DNA from: Mastigias papua
Lineage: Eukaryota; Cnidaria; Scyphozoa; Rhizostomeae; Mastigiidae
Assembly (NCBI GenBank): GCA_964019165.1
Contig: OZ025282.1
Coordinates: forward strand, 8,542,529 to 8,606,528
Direction: 5' to 3'
Length of the DNA stretch: 64,000 bases
The notes under the pieces were generated by a model that was not told the origin of the DNA, made no database searches, and saw nothing but the letters and a program-made list of their open reading frames with translations. Position numbers and translations under genes: made by a program. Below are positions 39,131 through 51,980 of this stretch, piece after piece. Within the stretch, counting starts at the first letter, position 1, and each line of letters begins with the position of its first letter.

Positions 39131-39525
39131 GTATGTTAAACTTTTGAAGCATCCATGAATGAGTCAATTGGCAAACAGCCTGATTTAATTTCTAAGGAAT
39201 GGATAAAGAATGAAACTATGTATAAGAACGTGGTTAGAATATAACCGTGAAAACGTTCTAAGTAACTGAAATAAAAATCTTCAATTTCAGATTTAAGTTC
39301 TTAGCAAATGAGGGCTATTATATGCAGGTTTTACTGTTGTAATATTGTATACCATTACCGTATTACAAAGGAGACAGGTACTACACATGCAGAACACTGG
39401 AATACACAGATAAACAAGGGGAACCTATACAAATTAAATGGCGAGCTTGGGAATTTAAGGATTGGGAATTTAAGGAGTGAAAATTGGGACTTTAAGTGTA
39501 TGCGAACTTGTCGACTTTCATAGCT
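39131..39525. other. Gene-free stretch
   Basis: No gene recognised. Confidence 0.4.
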
Positions 39526-39615
39526 GTCAGAAGTCCAGTACTGAACTTTCTTAACATTTTGAGCCGTCCAGCACTGTTTTTTTATGAGCCACTTTCTTAT
39601 ATACAGAAAGTGTAT
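39526..39615 (+). repeat. Z block (end of family Z element)
   Basis: GAAGTCCAGTACTGAACTTT followed by CTTAACATTTTGAGCCGTCC and a terminal CTTTCTTATATACAGAAAGTGTAT. It is the same end as at 45,260-45,348. Confidence 0.6.
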
Positions 39616-40396
39616 CCTTAATTGAACACCTTCAATTACTTACGAATATACTACAAAAATGTTCTTCAATCGAACGGTTTGATTTTGATTTTGTAGGTGG
39701 GCTGGATATTTTGTGGTTACCTTGCACTTTACTGTTTGTAAACGTTATTAATGTGAAATACCTAAATAAACAAGTAGCTAACAATGAATTTGTTGTTGTT
39801 TCATGAAAGTTATAATTAAAATGAGTTACTTAGGCTTTGTTTATAAACAGCAATAGAAGCTAACGTACGTCAACAGGCGTTGTGTGGGACATAATGCGTA
39901 CGTTTTCCATGAGGACGTGGAAAACTGACCTGGCTCTTCTTTCACGATGAAAGCACAATCTTAATAAAGAAGCTGCATGTAGCTGGAAAAGTCGCACACC
40001 GACATTGCTTTCTTGCTTTTTTTTACGAAACTCGAGAGTCATGATAGGATTAATGATTTCCCAAAACAATAAACTGTTCTGCAAGTCACCATACTTCAAC
40101 AGGAACTATTTTCCTAAAAGTGATGTCTTGTGAAAATATGATCGCCATTATCAAAAGCATCACGTGTGATGTTTCTGTGTTACGACGAGTTGGGCAAAAA
40201 TACGGTGCCTGATTATTCTTCAAAGCGAGGCTATTATCAAAGAGATATATTTGAATGTGGATTAGGATCACAGTTTTGATCATCAACATCATCGTCAATC
40301 ACTATTTCAATAATCATCATCGGTTCATCACCGGCGCATTCCAGTCGGCAGCTGTCCCACTGCGCACGCTACTCACTACTAGCATGGTATAGGATT
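39616..40396. other. Gene-free stretch
   Basis: No gene recognised. Confidence 0.4.
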
Positions 40397-40749
40397 TTTG
40401 CAGAAGTTTTTGTAAGAAAATGGTTTATAAAAAGCAGTACTTGGCCGCTGAATAGGTCAAGACAGTTCAGTACTGGATTTCTGCTACTTTGAAAAAGTTT
40501 ATAAATCCACATTCAGTTACAATTCCAATTTGCACACAACGCAACGTATCTATTGATTAATTTGCATAGATTCCATATGAAATTCTATGCATTTCAGTGT
40601 TATGTTTGTCTGTCTGTGTGTCACTGCAGAGCTACATAAACTCGAATATCCTTTGCTAAGAAATGCTTTATAGAGTTTTATTACTCAAATCACTAAGAAG
40701 CTATGAAAGTCTGAGTACTGAGCGAAAAAACTTTCTTGTAACAACGTGT
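40397..40749 (+). mobile_element. Miniature element of family Z
   Basis: An inverted Z block (GTACTTGGCCGCTGAATAGG, then AGACAGTTCAGTACTGGATT) is followed 150-200 bp later by unit A (ACATAAACTCGAATATCCTT...) and the end TTCTTGTAACAACGTGT. Non-coding. Confidence 0.6.
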
Positions 40750-42395
40750 AATATGTTTACAGTGCTCACTGTCGTTATATTTGTGTCGTATTTATTAGTA
40801 CAACTGACATTTCCATCGTCTAAGGTATTGTTTATGGTCATTTGATATGATACTGCTGCTCCGCAGGTACTTTCTTGCTAGTATTTCTTCAAATAGTCCT
40901 AGAAGATGCCCAATCCAGTTCGATCTTCATGCTTTACTGTATGACTTCCGTACTTTTGCACTAGCCACTATCTTCATATATCACCGTTCTTACCCTATTC
41001 AGTTTTTTGATGTTATTTTCTAATTTGGCCGTAGTCTTGGGTATATATTATACATATGGACACGTTATGTCTGTTTTTATTACTGTTATCGATTTTGCTG
41101 TGCAGTCTTTGAAGACTCTAATTTGGATCTTGCTAAGTAAATTTCTACTAGCTAAATTAATCTATTACATATGACAGCTTTCTATTGCACATGCATTTCT
41201 TCTTTCGCAGTTATTGAAGTGGATCTCAGATCTCTAACTTTTCCAAGTGCATGTGTGTAGATAGGTATGCAAATGGCTATCAAATAGCAACATAATGACT
41301 GTATGGGACATTTGGAACATGCAATGTAGACTTGTAGGAGAATAAACGATTATTTGATTTCTTCATTGAAGGATTTTCGTTCATAGTTCTACCGAACATT
41401 GAGTGCACGTAGACATGCTACTGTTTCGTACGAAATTGTTCAATAAGTACCCCGATGTGATGTGTTAGAAAACGTGAATTTGAGCCGGTAGGGTAATTAA
41501 TAATTACATAACCCGAAACTTTATTGTGATGGATAGGAGAGAAAAGATGTTACATATTTACTAGACCTTTTCATTCGTCTGTGCCAAAAGCAGTCATCAT
41601 GAAGAAAGTGAATTTTTTTATGTGATGTCTGTTTGCTCTCATGGCTGCATACCCATATAGTCTTCAAAAATATTGTGTCATCTTTTCTTTCTTATGCATT
41701 CTTTCTTCTTATCTTTTCTTCTATCTTTTCTTTCTAACTATATTACGTATAATGGCTGCGCTTGAAATTTTGAAGGAGACTAGAATTAGGCGTTGTGCTA
41801 GATTCCACAAAAAGCATGTGAACGTTAAAATGACGAATCTATTGACAAAAGCTTGAAACTACCTTGATATTCCGAGACAAGCATGTCTCCTGTATTAAAA
41901 TGTGTTAGAGAATGGGGAGTTTAGAAGTGGATGTTGATATTATTATTTATAGTTATCTTTGATTCTTTAATTGAAAGTTGGCTGCTAAATATATCTTAAC
42001 ATAGAATTCACATGAAGTGGCAATGGGAGGTAAGGTACACACGATAGTGCACTGCGGTATATCGTGTATTTGTAATTTCATTTCGAAAACCTCAGTTATC
42101 ATAACAGGCCAGGTATCTAAATATCAGTTTATAAAATCTCAAATTAAGACACGTCCTAAATACATGCCACAGATTGGATTAGGACTGTTAAATTTTGAAT
42201 GCTGCTCAAAACAAAGCGATATTATGGAGTGAGTTGTTTGTAAACAGCTTAATCCATGAATATCATTCTTAATTGTTTTCATTCCGGCTCAATATTTTGT
42301 AAAACTGGTAATTTTCTACATAAATAGCAATTGTATATTGAGATTTTCCGGTACTATCACGTAACGTTAGATTTTGAGACTTCACTCGAGTCCCT
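40750..42395. other. Gene-free stretch
   Basis: No gene recognised. Short frames at 41,641 and 42,017 have no family signature. Confidence 0.4.
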
Positions 42396-42486
42396 GGGCC
42401 AAATGGTCCAACATCTTGTCCAACATTCATCCAATAAATGTTGGATAACAGTTTTTATGGGATGGCCAAACGATCCAACAAATGGT
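42396..42486. repeat. CCAACA/TGTTGG palindromic repeat
   Basis: GGCCAAATGGTCCAACATCT ... AAATGTTGGATAACAG ... GGCCAAACGATCCAACAAAT. Same word set as 42,829-43,030 and 11,921-12,262. Confidence 0.65.
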
Positions 42487-42828
42487 GGACGGAAATTTTA
42501 CACGTTTGTGATAAAACAGGGACAGCTTCGATCACAAAGAAACACCACATGAGTGTCACATGACCCAGCAATAAAAATACAGTATGAATACGATACCGTT
42601 ACATCTATGAAGAGATGCAAATTTGCCCTGATTTTAACGATTGTAGGAACTATTGAAGATGGAAACTGTCAACCGAATCGGGAAAGCTCTTAAGTGGACT
42701 AGAAGAAGACAGCTGAACTATGCAATCTATATGTTACAGGCCATTGTACTTCGTTATAGCTCGTTCACTGCGCGCTCCACTTAATGACTTGTGCTCAAGC
42801 CTGAGTCCAATGATTTTTAATCTCCCTG
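42487..42828. other. Spacer between two copies of the TGTTGG repeat
   Basis: Nothing recognised. Confidence 0.4.
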
Positions 42829-43030
42829 GCCAAAAGATCCAACAGCATCCAACAACATATCAGAACAATAGCACTCCAATGTTGGATCATTGAACATTTT
42901 TGACCTTTTCAAACTTCATCGAACATTTATTGGATCATCAAACAAGGTGACCAAATTATCCAATCCAACATTGGCCATTCAACGACTGTTGGATGAATGT
43001 TGGATAAAATGTTGGATCATTTGGCCGGAG
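42829..43030. repeat. CCAACA/TGTTGG palindromic repeat, larger copy
   Basis: About 200 bp built from complementary words: GGCCAAAAGATCCAACAGCA at the left; GATGAATGTTGGATAAAATG then TTGGATCATTTGGCC at the right. The outer GGCCAAA-GATCCAACA is repeated in inverted orientation at the right edge, so the unit is a large imperfect palindrome. Confidence 0.7.
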
Positions 43031-43365
43031 CTTTACACTTTTTTAATTGTTAAAAAGCTACGCGTCATAAGTACACGTTGGCTCGACCTTGCAGGAAAAT
43101 GTGAACCACGTGCAACAACGCTCAGACTCAGATCAGCTGTTTGAGGCAAAAGGGCGGCAAAGTTTCTTTGAAGATTCATTTGCTTAGTGATTAGACTGCT
43201 ATGTAATTAAGGAACAAAAGTTCATTCGTATAATAATGTAAAACATGCCAAAGAAAGGTAACTATGAAGGAGTGTAAGCATTATAATACATTTGTAATAT
43301 AAGACTGGGGCGAGTGGGAATGATTGACACGTGTATTGAGAACTGTAATTTTTAGTATTGGAGAG
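43031..43365. other. Gene-free stretch
   Basis: Nothing recognised. Confidence 0.4.
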
Positions 43366-43861
43366 CAGGGTTGCGAACTTGGCCTTTCCTAAGCCAAATT
43401 TCATAAAGTTGTCTTTTTCAGAACATGGTTGACTTCAAAAAGCTCATTTGGCTTACAGCTAAAATTTGGCCTAATTTGACTTTTCCCGACAGTTTATCTT
43501 CTCCAAATAGCATAACTTAATAGAAAACACTCTATTTCATTAATTGACATATGTCGCTTACTTTCCAGCTGTCTCCGCAGAGGGGACTGCTATCTCCTTT
43601 AGATTCAAAAGTGAGAATAAGGACAAACGTGGACTTCAATGGTCACTGTCATAGGGATTTTAAAGTAACTGAAAGGGTGCTTATCTGATTTAGCACACAG
43701 CAATGTGCTGCTATATTCTCGTTTTGTGTGCAGATAACATCATGTTAACCTGATTTCGACAATTTCTATTGTTCTCTGGCCTCGTTTTGAATATTGGCCT
43801 TATTTGGCATTGTTTCATTTTCCATTTGGCTTTAAATGGCTTTATGGACCTGGCAACCCTG
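43366..43861. mobile_element. 496-bp hAT-like non-autonomous element
   Basis: Terminal inverted repeats CAGGGTTGCGAACTTGGCC (left) and GGACCTGGCAACCCTG (right) have hAT-type CAG...CTG ends. Sub-terminal ATTTGGC/GCCAAAT words occur on both sides. The flanking 8-mers TTGGAGAG and TTGAATAT share only TTG and a few other bases, so a target duplication is not proven. No transposase. Confidence 0.65.
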
Positions 43862-44210
43862 TTGAATATTGTGTGAAAAGCGAACACTTGTGTATTCATT
43901 CATACTCTACGTTTGGCTTTGTCACACGGCCAAGTGTATAGACTTATGCAGTCACGCGGACTGCAATTCAAAAGTCGTTTGAAACAATTCAGACCCAATG
44001 TATGCACCGCTTTTTTGATTATGGGGCGTGGCTTATAGCTGTTTTTGGCACGTTTTGCAGCGACTTATAGTTAAAGATGACTTATAAAGTAAAGTGCCAA
44101 TCTCATTTCTATCAGCTTTTTGCGCCCGTTACTTCAACCAAGTATCTTCCAGCTTGGTTTATGGGTGCGGCTTATAATCAAAGTTGACTTACACACTTTG
44201 TTTAATAAGA
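43862..44210. other. Gene-free stretch
   Basis: Nothing recognised. Confidence 0.4.
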
Positions 44211-44572
44211 AAAATTAGCGTTTCTCTGAGTTTCAATATTCCTAAATTTTTCTGATGTTGAGCCTAGGAATATTCTTAAGTTATTCTTAAATTTTAGTGA
44301 TTCTGAGCATTAACAGTCGTATAGGCGATATTATTATTATAACTTGTGTGTAACTGACACTCCCCGAAGAGTTGTTGAGTCCCATCATATTGTAATGGCT
44401 CACAGACTCGACAAGCGATGCTTACAGGCTTGTTTTCTGAAGAAAAGTCATATGCGCAAAAAATCTAAGCCTTGGTAAATCTGGAGCCTTGCATTATTCT
44501 TAAATTATTCTGAAGTCTCAGCGATTTTAAGCCCTGATATTCTTATAGACTATATTCTTATAAAGTGTGTGT
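44211..44572. mobile_element. Miniature element of family X, near complete
   Basis: Begins ACACACTTTGTTTAATAAGA and ends TTCTTATAAAGTGTGTGT. Interior blocks are collinear with 37,793-38,173, including the internal ACTTGTGTGTAACTGACACT junction. Confidence 0.7.
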
Positions 44573-44634
44573 ATATTGTTTATGAGGACCAACAAGTCCG
44601 ACTAATACTCTAATGAATACCATAGCTATACCCG

Positions 44635-45348
44635 CATTTTATAAGAAAGATTTTTGGCACATTACTGAAATTTTCTTAGCTTTTTCATGGTTTCAGTACT
44701 AAACCTTCCTTAATAATAATATGATATAGTAAATAATAAATAATTTGTTTAAAGTTGGCGTACAAACTCTAATAGCTGTGTAAAAGCTAATTAATGCCAA
44801 CTATCTATCAGACAGATTATAAATGTATGTTATAATGTACAGAAAAGTAAATATAAGCTAAATAAAACCGAGGCCAGAAATGAATGTTTTACACAATCTA
44901 CAGTCACAGTCGATTTTGCAGTTTCTTAATTCTTTTTTGAAAGCTGTCAGTGATTGGGACTCTCTAATACTGCGAGGTAATGTTTGCCACAGCTTTTGAC
45001 CCTAATATCTCACAGTTTCTATGCCATAAGAGTTTATCTCAAATATCTCACAGTTTCTATGCCATTAAAACTTTCTTAACAAGAGTATTCGAGTTTGTGT
45101 ACTAATACTGCAGTACTATACAGGCATACAAGCACAAAACAAGTACAACTTTTGAATGCATAGAGTAATACAAGATATTTATGGAAATTAAGTAGAAGAA
45201 ATGATGGACTTGCGGAAATTTTGGAATTTTAAATATATGTGAACTTATCAACTTTCTTTGGTCTCAAAGAATCCCTTATTGAGCTTTCTTAACTTTTTGA
45301 GCAGTCAAGCGCTGCTTTCTATAAATCACTTTCTTAAAGAAAGCGTGT
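44635..45348 (-). mobile_element. Family Z element split by a LINE insertion
   Basis: An inverted unit A is broken in two: ATTTTCTTAGCTTTTTCATG / GTTTCAGTACTAAACCTTCC at 44,670-44,710, and CTTTCTTAACAAGAGTATTC / GAGTTTGTG at 45,068-45,100. The Z block and terminus follow (to 45,348). The break is filled by the LINE relic at 44,713-45,060. Non-coding. Confidence 0.6.
44713..45060 (-). pseudogene. 3' end of a CR1/L2-type LINE
   Basis: On the minus strand a frame reads GQKLWQTLPRSIRESQSLTA then FKKELRN, preceded by SYGIETVRY. This is the characteristic C-terminus of CR1/L2-type reverse transcriptase ORFs (GPKLWNSLP..IR...SL..FK..L). One in-frame stop, and a local direct repeat of ATATCTCACAGTTTCTATGC (45,004 and 45,043), show it is dead. 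About 170 bp of AT-rich 3' UTR follows. Confidence 0.75.
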
Positions 45349-46639
45349 ATTTCATAGTTGTAGAAAAATCAACTTTGGTATAAGAGCAAAAACAAGGGCA
45401 CTCTAGTTTAAGATTATCCAAAGTAAGGGCATTGAGCAGAGACAAAACCAACTTTGGTCTTACAAGTTGTCTAATATTTCGCAATATGCTGCTAAGTTAA
45501 GGATCAATTATTATCATTATTTTTTAACTATTCACTTGTTTAAAGGTGACATAATTAAAACTAGAAAGCTGATTAAAGCCACCTACTGAGACGAAAATAT
45601 TATACTAAAAGCTGTTGTTTTCTAGCCCTATATACGTCTATTTTGTACAGCTAATTTTATTAATACATAAATAGGCATTACTTGTTTGATATCTATGTGA
45701 GATCTAATCTACTTTCATGCGACTTCCAAAATGTAGCTAAAGTTGCAACTCCTAAACTGATGCGTTCTTATTTCCACTTATATTCAATTATGGCATGAAG
45801 CTCTTTTATTTCTAATGGTAACGAATGTTAACGTTTGAATCCAGTGTATCTTATTTTCCCTACGCCATAAGAATTCGTGTGTCGTATTGGTACTGACAGG
45901 CTATTAGTACCAATATACCAGTACTCTTAGCGTATAAGAATTGCTTTCATAGACAAGGACTTCATTCATAAATTTAGTGTTGAGATTATTTTGGTTTTAT
46001 AAATTTATGATGTTTGTCAATGTAACTTTTGTTTGATGATTGGTTATCAAATCTGCCTTTATGTAATTTTTCAAAATTTTGACAAAATATAGTGCCCTTG
46101 AAGGCGATTATTCTTATTGCTCTTTCATTAATTTTATTTATATTATTGTTCATAATTTTATCATGAAACATTCAAATTATAGCACAATAGCTGAATTGAA
46201 ACTAACTGAAATCGTTCATTACGGTCTTCAACATTTCTCATCATCAATTTTGCAGCTCCTGCCAGTGCATAGAGTTTTTGGTCAGCATTTTGCATATATT
46301 TTCAACGTGACATTGTGAAATCAAGATATATGTCACAAGTTATCTCTATGAGCTTCTCTTTCTCGGGTTGTCCTAGTTGAAACAATGTACACGCTGGGGT
46401 CAGAGAATTTCTATCCAAATAACTTATAATGACACATCGTTTAGCCTCATTTGGTTGTTAAGGAGCTAATTGGAAAAGCGGCTGTTAGCTGAACCCTTGA
46501 TTATTTGGAAAGTTATTGAATGGTCTATACCAAAGTATTGAATACAGAGAGGAGAGAAGTTGAACAAGGCAGAGTCCTTCATCCTACAGTAGCTACAAAG
46601 CAATGATGATTGGTTCACTAGTACGATGCTGGAAAATAG
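45349..46639. other. Gene-free stretch
   Basis: No gene recognised. Confidence 0.4.
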
Positions 46640-46930
46640 GCAGGGATCATTTCTGCTTACATGAAAAGAGCTTTTGACACGGTTGATCAGGGAATCGTTC
46701 TTCATGCACCTAATGTATCAAAGCCTTGAGCCAGCGTTGCTTAAATCGCACCTTCAATCTGCAATCAGTTCAAAAAGGGTGATGTTTCCGACTCCGAAGT
46801 CCAAAGTATAAGCTTAGGAGTCAAACAAGGTTCCAAATACAAGCTGATAATACTTGTTGTAGTCTCCAACCCTTACAGTATGTCTCAGCTAAATGAGTTC
46901 CTGAATAAGAACCTGGAGACTACAGGGTAG
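46640..46930 (+). pseudogene. LINE reverse transcriptase relic
   Basis: ISAYMKRAFDTVDQGIVLH matches the RT block usually written KAFDTVDH-ILL. About 140 bp downstream, LGVKQGS matches the GVPQGS block. The spacing is shorter than in an intact RT and stops lie between. Relic of a CR1/L2/jockey-type LINE. Confidence 0.7.
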
Positions 46931-48766
46931 TGTATTATTTCTGACCGTGGTCAAAACGCAGTTTATGATTGTGAGCTTCAAAAGCATAAATAAACTTCTT
47001 TATGGGTTCATTATGAGCAGCTAAATTTGCAGATACATATCAAAACTGTGGAGGCTAATTGAAAAATAAAAGGCATATAAATGGATTATAATTCCATCTA
47101 TTGGAAGAAGCATATTGAAGAAGAGTGATTCGGCTATAGGACAACATCTCTCGGATCATAAGGCAAGCAAGAAGTGTTTTGGAATTAGTTTGCATACAGA
47201 CTCAAAACCCAGTCTTGTGTAAACAAAAAGAGTTCATTTTCTCACTTGGACTCTTCAAGTGAACAATGGTGAATAGGTGCCAAGTTGCCAATCATACGAC
47301 TAACTGGACACATTATTCATCATATCATGTGTATCCGCATCTGGTTATATACTTCGGTTCACCTTTCTGCCGTTATCCGATGTTTCATACTCTGACGAGT
47401 GTCGGACGAAAAAAGCTTTTCAATATGTCTAAAACATGGTGCCGCGTTTTCGTGCTGTAGTGAAGTTCTGTAGTACCAACAGACTTTTCACGTATTCAAG
47501 AAACTTCCAGAGTATCGCGATAGCTTGGGATGCTGAATGATCTAGAAGGATATCTACCATTTTAGTTACTCGAAATCTTCATACTTGTATCAATGAGTCA
47601 TTGTTTGCTATTTCTAAACCAAAAATCGACTTACAAAAACTTGCACTGCCCGATATTAATCACTGGGAGCAATGTTGACGCTCCAGAGGGTAGAGTTGAC
47701 TGTGAAGATATGCACACAAACATGGATGTAGTCTAAAATGTATATGCTTGCGTACAAAGGAGAGGGCTAAAATTTTCGAAAATATATGTGTACGTACTAT
47801 GTGAATGAACCCTATGTTTATTGCTGATGGAAAAAGTCCCTTGTAAAACCTGCCGAGTATAGCCACAGATGTAAAGTTTCCAATGAAAAATTCCTCCACT
47901 GACCTTTTGCGATCTCTGCTGTAGGTCACAACGATACATTGGACACAACATGTTTGTGATGTGTAAAGACTCCAATTTACTTGGAATTGCCACATTGACA
48001 TCTTACTCGATTCGTTGATGATGCACTGTCATGTTTCTTGAAATCTGTAATTAATTGTTAAATTTTGTAGTTGTATTTTAGTATGTAATTCAATGATATC
48101 GCAATATATAATGTAATTTTGACACTTTGAAAATAGTGTTAATCGTGGTCTAAATACTCTACTGCTTCTTTCATAAGGTGATAGTACAATGTGTTTAAAA
48201 TGATCAGTGATATGGGTCCATGATTAAAAGAGATTCTCCGCGGATAGTATGCAATATGACTGCAATGCAACGTGCCAAGAGCTTATTCTAAGTATTCTGT
48301 TGCTATTTCACAATGTGACATTATGCTTCAAGTTATCAGTGATTGGGAGTTTATGACTAGAGAGCATTACTGTGCTGTTCAACGTGCCGGGAGCTTAGCT
48401 AGTGAAACAGTGTACTCAAGAAAGTTCCATTAGCATCTGTTGCTTTGGTCAGATGGAGGTTGGGTCAATATCCTCAGTTAGAAATGTCAATAGAAATTAG
48501 AGTACTTTGGACTTTACGCAGTTGTTACTCGGAGCTATTTTGTCTCATGAAACTCTTTCAATTTTGATCTGAACATCTGTTACTAATGGGTTTACTAGGC
48601 CTTGATTTAAGCACTTGACTCTGGTTACTTTATCTCGTCCACAACACAATGCCACTAATTTGCCAATAAAGATGATCCCTCGATCATGAATTAACCTGCA
48701 AGCTACATTTCCATGCTAGAAAGAAATAATATTGGCCAACAATGATACATTTACAATATCAAATAT
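46931..48766. other. Gene-free stretch
   Basis: A 113-aa minus-strand frame (47,660-48,001) has no signal, domain or splice support. Some sequence near 47,000-47,250 may be further LINE remains. Confidence 0.4.
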
Positions 48767-49128
<362 letters not shown>

Positions 49129-49262
49129 ACTTGTCCGGAACGCGAGAGACCCTAGTTCGATCCCAGGTGGTGGCAAATTTTAATCTTCTCCTGATTTTTC
49201 TGAGCATTATATCACCCTTTCCGTTTGCACCGGAAATGGAGAAATCCTGGTTACTCGCTAGC
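49129..49262 (+). repeat. tRNA-derived SINE fragment between (TA)n arrays
   Basis: GACCCTAGTTCGATCCCAGG (49,149-49,168) forms a T-arm-like hairpin (CCTAG / TTCGATC loop / CCAGG, one mismatch) containing a B-box-like GTTCGATCCC. The 5' half expected to hold the A box is lost in the (TA)n array. The tail carries a second hairpin, TTTCCG / TTTGCAC / CGGAAA. Confidence 0.45.
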
Positions 49263-49269
49263 TACTGAT

Positions 49270-49438
<169 letters not shown>

Positions 49439-49474
49439 TGTATATATAGAATCAACCACAAATATACTTTTCTG

Positions 49475-49477
<3 letters not shown>

Positions 49478-49518
<41 letters not shown>

Positions 49519-49543
49519 CATTTATATATATATAAATATATAG

Positions 49544-49575
<32 letters not shown>

Positions 49576-49585
49576 TTATACATAC
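49478..49585. repeat. (TA)n array with ATTTATA interruptions
   Basis: Imperfect TA dinucleotides; third tract of this compound cluster. Confidence 0.9.
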
Positions 49586-51260
49586 ATGTGAGGTTAAAAT
49601 GGGCAAAATCTTAAGAAAGTTTTAAAAACATCGCAAGGCCCAGGTTACAAAGTACATCTTACTTGCTAGAAATCGACATTAGATCATTCTTTGCAAGCTC
49701 CTTTACAAAGATTGAAGCTTTTCTATATATATAGTATTTCCCGGTAGTTTGGTAGAAAGAGTAGCTTGCTTGTTGTCCAGAAGGTTTGCCTATCCGTTAA
49801 ATATGTAGCATACAGGTTTTTAGTACACTTTGTCAAATTGGTTTGGTCATCTGCTATGCTCTAAGCTTGGAGTCTCCTTCTAGGAATAAAGAAGTCATGG
49901 ATTTCAACACAAATCCACATTAAAAGTTCTTCAATGAAGTCAAGTTCTTGCTTGCAATATGGTATTTAGATACTCTTTTTATGTAATGATCAGTGTTGAC
50001 TAATGGGTAAGCGAAACAATTGGATAGCGGCTCCAGGAACACCTAATCAACAGGAAAATACTATAGTTGAGCATTTTACAACAAGTTTCCCGGTAAAATT
50101 GGCATCGTATAACCTCCGTATAGTATGCAGTAAGTACGGACGTTTGGACGACACCATTACTGACAATATCCCGCTCTCTCTATATACGTAAGGGACAGCT
50201 CTCTGTATAATGTCCTTCGGAAGGGACGTTATACGCACTAGGGGTCCCATGCCTGGTTGCTGCATGCAAAGTAGGCCTAAATTAGTTGCAAATGCTAGAT
50301 GTAACAGCCTATTCAAAAAAAGTAAACAACAACAACAACAACAACAACAGCCCACTAGACATGCTATATTGCTAGTCTCCAAAATTAGTCTCCAAGAAAT
50401 CACAACAAGAACAACAACAACAACGTACCGTGCTTCATATGTAAGTTGGTGAAACTTACGAGCCATCACTATTTCATCGTTAGAGACTTTGAATAATGGT
50501 TTTGTAGTCCTAATAATAAGATCTTCTATGTCAATATCATGAAATTCTCTCTGACCAATAGTCTAAACACGTCAGCTCCTGTCAGTTGTAGCTTATTTCA
50601 AAGTCCTTGTTATTTTTATTCGCCATGCCTCTACATCTCACCTTAACTTTCAAAAAGATGAGAGATACTGTACTAAAAAGTGAAAAGTGCATAAAGACAA
50701 TGCAAGAACTGGAATGCTTCTTCAAGAGAAGGTACTGTTCATGCGAGGGGCCTTGACTAGTGAGAGATAGACTTCAGTTTCCGCTGTAGCTTAAGTTATG
50801 AGTCATTGTAATGATGCTTCGAACTTAGGGTCGTGTGGTGCGACTCCAGCTCGATAGATTTACAGCGTACGCGTATTTATATGTTTCGTACCGCTATCTC
50901 GGCAACTTAGTAGACTACTTTGAAATGAAGCCTGCGTACCGGTCTCCTCAAGATAATGTTTAAAGACTTGAAAATGTTCACTACAAACTCAGCTTCTGCA
51001 ATATGACTCAATGGCTTGGTCTAGTTGAAAGCTCAATCTGAACTTAGCAAATGTAAGAAGTCTTGCTAACTGTACCGCCATTTGAAACTTCTCCCTTATC
51101 CTTTATTTTTTCGTCAAAGACTATTCTGTAAATTATGATGCTTCAAAGCAATATGTAAAACTTGAGGGCAAAATTTGAGGGTATTTATTAACCTATTCTC
51201 GAGTTACTGCTAAAAGCCTTGGAGCAATAACAGTGTTTTGTGACCTTCCTGAGTGGTATA
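49586..51260. other. Gene-free stretch with a hairpin and a (CAA)n run
   Basis: An 11-bp-stem hairpin sits at 50,207-50,232 (ATAATGTCCTTC / GAAGGGACGTTAT). (CAA)n runs lie at 50,326-50,349 and 50,403-50,424. The 140-aa minus-strand frame across this region reads poly-Cys through (CAA)n and is not credible as a gene. Confidence 0.45.
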
Positions 51261-51386
51261 CCCCTCTCCCTCTGAAAACAATGTTGATTTATGCAGGTTT
51301 TATGCCCAGTACGTAAATGCAATTGCTTCCACAGAACTGATAGATAACAAAAGCTTTAGTCCAGCATTGTTTTTGAGGGAGAGGGA
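51261..51386. mobile_element. 126-bp MITE, family V copy 1
   Basis: Inverted ends CTCTCCCTCTGAAAACAATG (left) and CATTGTTTTTGAGGGAGAGG (right) pair over about 24 bp. A second copy with the same length and ends is at 61,866-61,990. Confidence 0.7.
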
Positions 51387-51980
51387 GCGTTGTCTGTCGT
51401 GTTTTATGGGAGTTTCATCATTGCCACATAAAATACTGTAGTCACAGGGTATCCCAAGGACTTGTAACAGTGATCGTTCAAAGTACATCATCTTTTCTAT
51501 TGACATATCTAACTGTGAATAGTGACCTACCGCTCATCTCACTTATCCAACAGCTGCTCATGGAGCTGTCATAGGAACATTGCTTCATCAGCCTAACCCT
51601 TTGCACGACGAATGGCAAGTACCTTATCTATCAAGCAGGAAAATCGCAGTCTAATCACACTCTCATATCAACTGATCACCTTGATCATGCTATCACGTAA
51701 TGGAATTAGCTGCAGGGCAGTTAGATATAATTGTCCAAATAAATTTAAATATTACAATATCATTGAATTTTGTGCTACAGTTTCATGACAACATAACACA
51801 ATAGATTACAGATTCCAGGATATGTGACAGGGTAAATGGAACAATATGGTCATGTGACAGGCAAAAGTAAGTTCAAGTCTGAACATTGTACACCATAAGT
51901 ACATTATGTTCGAGATATCAGTTTGCCAGACATCAGATACCGTAAAAGGTCTAAGGGTGAGTGATAAGCTGCAGGCATTG
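51387..51980. other. Upstream flank of the first collagen-Ig-CUB gene
   Basis: No coding sequence recognised. Promoter and any 5' UTR exon should lie in or beyond this interval but cannot be placed. Confidence 0.4.

Noticed and set aside
47660..48001. 113-aa minus-strand frame
   Set aside because: No domain, signal or splice context; length is within chance for AT-rich DNA of this size.
50047..50469. 140-aa minus-strand frame with a Cys run, and the Gln-run frame opposite it
   Set aside because: Both arise from (CAA)n; no other support.
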